Below are positions 58,990-64,000 of a DNA stretch of 64,000 bases, piece after piece. The notes below the pieces were generated by a model that made no database searches, was not told the DNA's origin, and was given only the letters and a program-made list of their open reading frames with translations. Position 1 is the first letter of the stretch; each line of letters starts with the position of its first letter. The stretch is from contig NZ_AP028679.1 of assembly GCF_037076455.1 (NCBI RefSeq), forward strand, positions 3,425,501 to 3,489,500, in the 5' to 3' direction. The translations under genes and the position numbers were made by a program. The DNA comes from Desulfoferula mesophila. GTDB taxonomy: Bacteria > Desulfobacterota > Desulfarculia > Desulfarculales > Desulfarculaceae.

Positions 58990-60456
58990 TCATTTTGCCA
59001 CCACCACACCGGGCGGCTGCCAGGTTCCTTCGCCTGGCGGTAGAATCGACGGTGGTTCGACCTTTGGCCAGTAAAGGCGCATGGCCATATAGATGGTGTC
59101 GTGTGGTGCTGGAAGCCAGTTAGCCACTTTGTCCTGTCCCGGCGAATCATGCTGGATGTAAATCGTAAGCGAACCGTCTTTGTTTCTCTTGAGGTTCGGC
59201 AGCATGGTCGAGTTTATCAGGTATCGGTTGATGGGGTTTTTGATCAGCAACTCTGTCTTGCCGTCATACATCGTCACGGACCAGAAGGCATTAACCGGCG
59301 GCAACTGGCCGGCAGGAAATGTCAGCGTATAATCATGCTTGCTGCCGTCAAGCGGGCTGCCGTTCACATCATTGCGAGTCAGGGGATACGTAGCTTCACT
59401 GGAGCTGTTGCCGTAAATGCCGGATTTGGCCCCTGCGGCACGCAAAAGCCAGTCACCATGGAAAAATTCTTCGTCACCCCATGCTGCGCCGACCCGCCAG
59501 CCGTTGATGTCCTTGCCAAGATTAGCGGACTTAGCCACGACCTTTTCTTCGCCGTCCTTCATGCCGAGACCGACTTCGAGTTTATGTTCAAGGCTGAGGT
59601 CCTTGAAGTCGAAGGTCTTCCCGGGACCGATACCGATGCGGGCGAGTTGAGTTCGGATTTCTTTTTCCTCCGGCCTGGCAGGTGCAAACTGCAAGGCAAA
59701 ATCGAGATACTCAAAAAAATTCTTCGTCACCAATTCCTTGTTGATCTTTGGGAACTGGATGGCTGGCGCTGCAGGTGGTGCGGGCTGGTGCAAATAGGCG
59801 GAAAGTGGCTGAATTTTGTAGCCAGACTGGATTTTCATGACATTGGGCATGTCATTCGCATTGAAAAGCTGTGTGCGGCCAATAGCCATTGAAAACTGGG
59901 TAGAAGAGCGGAACACTTTTTTGACACCAGCGGGCGTTTGGCCATGCCAACCGGGGCTAACTATCATATAATCACCAGGATCGTTGCCGGTAGCTCGGCT
60001 GCCGATGTAACCGTAATTGTATAGGTTCCCGTCGCAAAACTGCACCGAATAATAGCGGTTTTTCTCAACGGCGGGAACAGAAAACACTAAAGGCTCAGAG
60101 CGAAGATCCATACCTACTATGGAATACGGTGTGTCACTGTTTGGCCCGATAACCGCAGTGTCCTTGTAGGTGAACACGCGGTGCTCATTGAATATTTTGT
60201 TGAATGGAGCCTTCCACTGGCCAGAATCACGATCCACGAAATATTCATACATTACTGCATAATTCATGACTATGGGCAGGCCATAGATAAAACCTTCCTC
60301 GGCGATGGCCTTTGTTTCAGCAATACCTGGCCGGTTTATTTCCGTTTTCTCCGCTCGGGAGATGGCGTCGTTTGTGGTCGAACAGCCAGCAAAAAGACTG
60401 ATGGCTATTGCGCTGCACAGAACAGTGCAACAGAGTATGCGTTTTGGATTATTCAT
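58990..60456 (-). CDS. DUF1254/DUF1214-domain lipoprotein 2
   Basis: A 488-residue relative of the downstream gene. The N-terminus is a lipoprotein signal (IAISLFAGCSTT, Cys anchor). DUF1254 shows GFIYGLPIVMNYAVMYEYFV, YKDTAVIGPNSDTPYS and YYSVQFCDGNLYNYGY; DUF1214 shows VNAFWSVTMYDGKTELLI and MLPNLKRNKDGSLTIYIQHD. The ATG at 60456 has AGGAGG upstream. It lies 66 bases before protein 1 in the same direction, so the two may form an outer-envelope pair. Role unknown. Confidence 0.86.
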   Translation of the reverse strand: MNNPKRILCCTVLCSAIAISLFAGCSTTNDAISRAEKTEINRPGIAETKAIAEEGFIYGLPIVMNYAVMYEYFVDRDSGQWKAPFNKIFNEHRVFTYKDTAVIGPNSDTPYSIVGMDLRSEPLVFSVPAVEKNRYYSVQFCDGNLYNYGYIGSRATGNDPGDYMIVSPGWHGQTPAGVKKVFRSSTQFSMAIGRTQLFNANDMPNVMKIQSGYKIQPLSAYLHQPAPPAAPAIQFPKINKELVTKNFFEYLDFALQFAPARPEEKEIRTQLARIGIGPGKTFDFKDLSLEHKLEVGLGMKDGEEKVVAKSANLGKDINGWRVGAAWGDEEFFHGDWLLRAAGAKSGIYGNSSSEATYPLTRNDVNGSPLDGSKHDYTLTFPAGQLPPVNAFWSVTMYDGKTELLIKNPINRYLINSTMLPNLKRNKDGSLTIYIQHDSPGQDKVANWLPAPHDTIYMAMRLYWPKVEPPSILPPGEGTWQPPGVVVAK

Positions 60457-60554
60457 TTGCAACTCCTCCTGATTCACTTGCGTTGTTGTTACTACTTGAT
60501 CTGACAGTTGCCGGTTTTTGACCGAGTCTATCCGGTCAGGTTTTGTTCAAGATT

Positions 60555-60734
60555 TTATCCAAATAATATTTTTCCCACCTCAAGTGTTTCAGTCGGAGTC
60601 AGCTTACAGCAGATGTTTCCCTGAAAGGACCTTTCGGTGTTATAGTAGGCAAGCCACGCATCGAGGTCTTTTGGAAGATCCTCTATCGTGGCATATAACT
60701 TCTTGATGCAGGTTTTTACAAGCCCAAATCTCCG
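60555..60734 (-). pseudogene. C-terminal remnant of an IS481-type transposase
   Basis: On the minus strand about 60 codons read KKLYATIEDLPKDLDAWLAY, then YNTERSFQGNICCKLTPTET, ending LEVGKILFG. This is the typical C-terminal end of IS481/IS3-like DDE transposases (usually YNTERPHQG). The 5' part is missing and the fragment ends exactly at the left end of the IS21 element, so it has been cut off there. Confidence 0.8.
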
Positions 60735-60834
60735 TGTGAATGGCGGAGTAAGTGCGGGACAGTTGGCGGTCTAAAACCGTGACATGTGAATGGCGGAGTA
60801 AATGCGGGACAGTTGGCGGTCTAAAACCGTGACA
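60735..60834. repeat. 50-bp tandem direct repeat at the IS21 left end
   Basis: Two copies of a 50-base unit, starting TGTGAATGGCGGAGTAAGTG and ending AAAACCGTGACA, differ at a single base (G/A in the AGTAAGTG/AGTAAATG part). Multiple terminal repeats are typical of IS21-family elements and serve as transposase binding sites. Confidence 0.85.
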
Positions 60835-60886
60835 CTCGTTTTAGAGATATAGTCCTGTTGTTCATGCTGTCAATCATGATCTTGCC

Positions 60887-61663
60887 TTAGTTGGTTTTGG
60901 GCTTTGCCTGGGATCGTCTTTTGGCTTGGCGGAGCCGGTAGCTTTCTCCATTGGCCTCGATGATGTGGCACCTATGGGTCAGTCTGTCCAGCAGTGCACC
61001 GGTGAGTCTTTCGGAGCCGAAGACCTCCGTCCATTGCTGGAAAGGGAGATTGGTGGTGATCATGAGGCTTTGTTGTTCATATGCCCTACCCACCACCTCG
61101 AATAGCATTTGAGCGCCTATCTTGGAGAAGGGCACATAGCCCAGTTCATCGATGACCAGCAGGTGTAGGCGCTGGAGCTGTTTCTGCAGGCGTTGCAGAC
61201 GTCTTTCCTCGCGGCATTCCATGAGCTCTGTGACCAGGGCGGTGGCGCTGTAGAATTTCACCTTGCTTCCCTGGGCGCAGGCCGCAAAGGCCATGGCGCT
61301 GGCCAGGTGGGTCTTGCCGGTGCCGGAGTTTCCGATCAGGAGCACGTTTTCCTTTTTGGCGATGTACTCGCCCCTCATCAGCTCCCTGACCAGCTGCTGA
61401 TTGATGGAGGGCTGTGCCTTGAAATCAAAGGTGTCCATGGTCTTGATCACCGGAAAGGCGGCTTGCTTGATGCGCCTTTCGGCTGCCCGCTTCTCGCGGT
61501 CCAGAAGCTCCCGCTCGGTCAGGCGCAGCAGGTAGGTCATGTAATCGGAGCGGTCTTGGCTGCAGACCTTGGCCATGGCCGCGTATTCCCGGAGAATGGT
61601 GGGCAGCTTCAGCTTTTTGAGGTGGTACTCCAAGAGCACGGTGGGTTTGTCCTGGTCCTTCAT
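60887..61663 (-). CDS. istB: IS21-family helper ATPase IstB
   Basis: A 258-residue AAA+ protein. Walker A is LLIGNSGTGKTHLASA, the Walker B region is LLVIDELGYVPFSK, and TNLPFQQWTEVFGSERLTGA is the usual C-terminal block. It assists IstA in target selection. Its ATG overlaps the istA stop (ATGA). Intact. Confidence 0.95.
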   Translation of the reverse strand: MKDQDKPTVLLEYHLKKLKLPTILREYAAMAKVCSQDRSDYMTYLLRLTERELLDREKRAAERRIKQAAFPVIKTMDTFDFKAQPSINQQLVRELMRGEYIAKKENVLLIGNSGTGKTHLASAMAFAACAQGSKVKFYSATALVTELMECREERRLQRLQKQLQRLHLLVIDELGYVPFSKIGAQMLFEVVGRAYEQQSLMITTNLPFQQWTEVFGSERLTGALLDRLTHRCHIIEANGESYRLRQAKRRSQAKPKTN

Positions 61664-63159
61664 GACAGCGCCCCTCCCTGCGCGAGGAGGGAGTCATAGA
61701 CTGTGATATCGGGCCCGGCCACGCTCACTCGGCCCAGGTGCTCACGACCGTCCAGCAGGAAGGTGGCCGCGGGCCCTGATGATGGCGGCTCCAGCAGGTG
61801 GACAATGGCCTCCGGGGCATAGGCTCCCGCGTACAATGCCTGCTCCACCGCCCGCTTCAGTCTGGCCATGGAGTGGTCCTCCAGCAAACGTAGGACCTTT
61901 ATGTATTTACGGGTGCCCTGGCCAGGCATGTCTTCCCCGGCCACCAGCCGCCGCCTCAAGACCTCAAAGCACTCAGACAGATCTAGGTCAGCCAGGGGGC
62001 GGGCGTGGTCCAGGGAGCCAGGCTTGCGCTCCAGCAAGGGCAGATAATGCCGGTAGTCGAAAAACACCCCTTCCTTGCCCCAGGATCGGGAGTGGCGGGC
62101 CACCACCACGTCATGGTGGCAGAGCACCACCCGATCCACATAGCCCTTGGCCACAATTTCATGGTGGGCACAAGCCACCGGCACCGAGTAGTCATTGTCG
62201 TCGAAGCGGACCAGGGACAATGAATTGGCCCGGGTAGGCTGTTTGCGGCAGGCATCGAAGCGGGAGGGAGGCAGGGGGACAAAGGCTGTCTGGTCTTCCT
62301 GCAAAACCTCGGCCTTGCTACCGCCCTTGCCACGCAAACGGCGCTTCATGTCGTCGCGGCACTGCCTTAAAAGCATGGCATTGAGCTCGGCCAGGTCCTT
62401 CACCTGGGGCACTGGCACCAAAAAATTCTGCCGGGCGTACTTGACCACCCCTTCCACCACGCCCTTCTCGTTTGGACGCCGCACCCGACAAAAATGCTCC
62501 CGAAAAAGGTAATGGCTCTGCAGCTTGAGAAAACCATCGGTCAGCTTGCGCTCATGAGGCCCTATGATCTTGGAAACCAGGACCTTGCTATTGTCGTAAC
62601 TGATCCGGTGGGGCACCCCACCGAAAAACTCGAACGCCCTGGCATGCCCTTCCCAGTAGCTCTCGCTGCACTCCTTGTCGAAGGCCGCCACGAAAAAGGC
62701 ATCGGAGTACGGCAAGGCCATGATAAAAAGCGCTATCTTGCGAAGCTCCCCGGAAACCTTGGCCAGGGCATAGCCAAAGTCCACCTGCGCCTCGCCGGGA
62801 CGATGGACCAGGGGCATGTACACCTCCTGGCTCACGCGCTTGATTGCGCGCACCGCCTCCTTTACCTGGGTGTACTTGCCCTGATAACCCGCCTCCTTGA
62901 TGCGGTGATATATGCGCGTGGCCGTGTGCCTTTGCTTCTTGGGAACCTTTTTGTCCTCTTTTATGATCCGGGCGATCAGCTCAAGGTAGGGGCCAAGCTT
63001 GGGCTTGGCTCGGGGGACACTCAGTCGGTAACCGGGAGGCTCAGAATAATCCTGAATCTTTTGCAGGGTATCCCAATGGATGCCCTCTCTGCGCATTAAC
63101 TCGCGCTTGCTCGCCTGGCCATCGCGCAACTCAAGTCTGATCCGGGCCCATTGATCCAT
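61660..63159 (-). CDS. istA: IS21-family transposase IstA
   Basis: About 500 residues, with an N-terminal HTH (MDQWARIRLELRDGQASKRE), a DDE catalytic domain (QVDFGYALAKVSGELRKIA, SYDNSKVLVSKIIG, and RRPNEKGVVEGVVKYA holding the Glu) and a C-terminal part with DNDYSVPVA. The ATG at 63159 is preferred; a GTG twelve bases upstream, near GGAAGGG, and one further upstream at 63222 are alternatives. Apparently intact. Confidence 0.93.
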   Translation of the reverse strand: MDQWARIRLELRDGQASKRELMRREGIHWDTLQKIQDYSEPPGYRLSVPRAKPKLGPYLELIARIIKEDKKVPKKQRHTATRIYHRIKEAGYQGKYTQVKEAVRAIKRVSQEVYMPLVHRPGEAQVDFGYALAKVSGELRKIALFIMALPYSDAFFVAAFDKECSESYWEGHARAFEFFGGVPHRISYDNSKVLVSKIIGPHERKLTDGFLKLQSHYLFREHFCRVRRPNEKGVVEGVVKYARQNFLVPVPQVKDLAELNAMLLRQCRDDMKRRLRGKGGSKAEVLQEDQTAFVPLPPSRFDACRKQPTRANSLSLVRFDDNDYSVPVACAHHEIVAKGYVDRVVLCHHDVVVARHSRSWGKEGVFFDYRHYLPLLERKPGSLDHARPLADLDLSECFEVLRRRLVAGEDMPGQGTRKYIKVLRLLEDHSMARLKRAVEQALYAGAYAPEAIVHLLEPPSSGPAATFLLDGREHLGRVSVAGPDITVYDSLLAQGGALS

Positions 63160-63311
63160 GTCCGTGTACACCCCTTCCGCTCCTCCAGAGCGTTCTGGCC
63201 TGGAAGCCACCATGGCCTCCATCGCACCAAAACACCTGAAGAAAACTGAATCGGTGTGTCACGGTTTTCAACCGCCACTAAAATCGTCTCGCTTTTGGAC
63301 CGCCATTCACA

Positions 63312-63422
63312 TATAATGGTTGGAATCCTAAGACGGGGGAGCTAGTCAAGGTGCAGCCCAAGAAACTGCCAGTTTTCAAGGTTGGTAAGGAGTTGAAGGA
63401 GTGGGTGGATATCGATGAGTAG
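63312..63422 (+). pseudogene. C-terminal fragment of an HU-family DNA-binding protein
   Basis: Directly after the IS21 end the frame reads YNGWNPKTGELVKVQPKKLP, then VFKVGKELKEWVDIDE and TAG at 63420. This is the end of an HU/IHF-like protein (RNPKTGE...KVPKFKPGKELKE). The N-terminal two thirds are absent; left of the IS is an unrelated transposase remnant in the opposite orientation. The gene has therefore been truncated, with rearrangement at the insertion. Confidence 0.85.
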
Positions 63423-63433
63423 CCGAAGGGGGC

Positions 63434-63690
63434 GTTACCGTAATTAACTTTTTATATTAACTAGTTATCCTGCCGGTAACAATTTTGCCTTACCAGTTGT
63501 TACCCAGGTTGTTACCGCTAATTCCAATTAAATTTAGCAACTTTCACCTAACGGTAACAACTATAACAACTATTTCAGATATACATATGCCCTAGGCGCA
63601 GCTTCTCGCTCCTCCGGTGAGACCCTGGCGGATTTTTGAGAAGGGCATCTCAGGGGTTGTTACCTTGTTGCTCCTGTTACCCGGAGGATA
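63434..63690. repeat. GTTACC-repeat array B (possible iterons)
   Basis: GTTACCG at 63434 (+) and 63511 (+), GTTACCC at 63499 (+), reverse CGGTAAC at 63474 and 63552, then GTTACCT at 63658 and GTTACCC at 63676. Offsets of the first five members (0, 40, 65, 77, 119) match those of array A to one base. It follows the truncated HU-like gene, as array A follows the PrimPol gene. Flanking sequence up to about 63690 is also similar to array A's flank. Confidence 0.7.
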
Positions 63691-63880
63691 GCTGGCGCGG
63701 TTCTGGGGTAGGTCAACTTTCGATGCCGCTTCACAGCGGAGCCATGCCGCAGACAAAGCCAAACCCCAAAACAGGGGCAAGCCCGGGGCGTCCACGCACA
63801 AACCAGCGCGCACTGGGAGCATCAGGATGCTTATAATGAGTTGAAGCACGGCGCTTGCCGCTAATCCGGGAGAAGATGCT

Positions 63881-64000
63881 TTGGAAAAATCCCGTAAAAA
63901 ACCGGCAGCAACTAAAAAACCAGCGGATGAATCCCGCGAATACGCCGAGAGCATCATCAACACCATACGTGAACCCTTAATCGTCCTGGATCAAGACCTA
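63881..64000 (+). CDS. Start of a PAS-domain protein, probable sensor kinase (partial)
   Basis: From a TTG at 63881, with GGGAGAAG upstream, the frame is open to the window's end: LEKSRKKPAATKKPADESRE, then EYAESIINTIREPLIVLDQD. The last part is the typical opening helix and first strand of a PAS domain in sensor histidine kinases or related signalling proteins (SII.T..EPL.VLD.DL). The rest, including any kinase domain, lies beyond the window. It may be island or chromosomal. Confidence 0.75.
   Translation, partial: MEKSRKKPAATKKPADESREYAESIINTIREPLIVLDQDL

Larger units (their letters stand above)
60735..63311 (-). mobile_element. IS21-family insertion sequence
   Basis: About 2.6 kb with istA and istB. 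The ends are TGTGAATGGCGG (60735) and its exact inverse CCGCCATTCACA (to 63311). A 50-base end segment is repeated in tandem at the left end (60735-60784 and 60785-60834), and the ACGG-type sub-repeat recurs near the right end at about 63257. No flanking target duplication is seen (TCCG left, TATA right), so the flanks may have been rearranged. Confidence 0.9.
48058..64000. mobile_element. Integrative genomic island in tRNA-Glu (right end outside window)
   Basis: Starting directly at the tRNA-Glu 3' end are a tyrosine integrase, a likely excisionase, small ORFs, a PrimPol-DUF927 replication protein, several insertion sequences and unrelated cargo. Base composition drops clearly compared with the GC-rich core, most strikingly at 49545-50700. 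No second copy of the tRNA-Glu 3' end (attR) is seen within the window, so the right border is not known; the region after 63.8 kb may still be part of it. Confidence 0.75.

Noticed and set aside
60735-60834. CRISPR-like repeats
   Set aside because: Only two adjacent 50-base copies without spacers, at the end of an IS21 element; they are terminal repeats. No CRISPR array was seen anywhere in the window.
63592-63966. 124-codon minus-strand frame at the window's end
   Set aside because: It overlaps array B and the start of the PAS-domain protein, which has a clear motif on the plus strand; composition is unremarkable and there is no ribosome site.
48058-64000. Complete prophage
   Set aside because: Integrase and replication gene are present, but no capsid, portal, terminase, tail or lysis gene can be recognised in the visible part.

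Overview
The window is high-GC bacterial DNA and reads as a member of the Desulfobacterota (former Deltaproteobacteria), possibly close to Desulfarculales. Supporting signs are a Desulfovibrio-type aldehyde oxidoreductase, a DsrC/TusE-like protein, a LivKHMGF operon, many ferredoxin-type proteins, a sigma-54 regulator, and two genes that use UGA as a sense codon in a family of anaerobe redox proteins. The placement is inferred from gene content; no rRNA is present.

Core chromosome, 1-48057. Bases 1-4064 carry a branched-chain amino-acid ABC operon (livM end, livH, livK, livG, livF). Bases 4175-8443 hold a hydrolase, the rRNA/ribosomal-protein methylases rsmE and prmA, then larB-dtd and a DUF1285-like gene. 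Bases 8519-12748 hold a Na/Pi symporter, an unknown protein, a release-factor-like protein (baeRF) and a YbaK deacylase. Bases 12752-13765 contain the strongest surprise: two adjacent C_GCAxxG_C_C redox genes, each with an in-frame UGA exactly where the first conserved Cys should be and a conserved hairpin just downstream, so they are probably selenoproteins. An NYN nuclease, glycogen phosphorylase, a TIM-barrel protein, a DUF3795 protein, a guanidinium exporter and a DUF2975/XRE pair follow. Bases 20881-21882 hold a tandem family of tiny membrane proteins, one copy frameshifted. Bases 22000-28444 hold a three-subunit molybdenum hydroxylase, a FetAB-like transporter and a DUF362 ferredoxin.

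Bases 28730-31869 form a regulated electron-transfer module: a Tat-exported multi-cluster Fe-S protein and a membrane cytochrome-like subunit behind a good sigma-54 promoter, beside a PAS/sigma-54 activator with a Cys-rich PAS domain. TTAACGTTAA-type palindromes sit upstream of both transcription units. Bases 32097-35419 form an iron(II) uptake operon that starts with a Fur-FeoA fusion, followed by feoA, feoB and a Cys-rich partner. Bases 35422-40885 hold a two-component pair and several small genes. Bases 40882-45104 form a molybdenum aldehyde oxidoreductase - TusE - cysteine desulfurase operon, which suggests dedicated sulfur (or selenium) delivery. A Memo-family protein, gltX, tRNA-Gln(CTG) and tRNA-Glu(CTC) complete the core.

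From 48058 to at least 63.7 kb lies a lower-GC mobile island inserted downstream of tRNA-Glu. It has a tyrosine integrase with an overlapping HTH/Xis-like gene, several very small ORFs, a PrimPol-DUF927 replication protein, an IS3-family element, two DUF1254/DUF1214 cargo genes, an IS481-type remnant and an IS21-family element that abuts the tail of an HU-like gene. Two copies of a GTTACC repeat array, 9 kb apart with nearly identical internal spacing, flank the insertions and may be replication iterons. The far end of the island and its attR are outside the window, which ends in the start of a PAS-domain protein.
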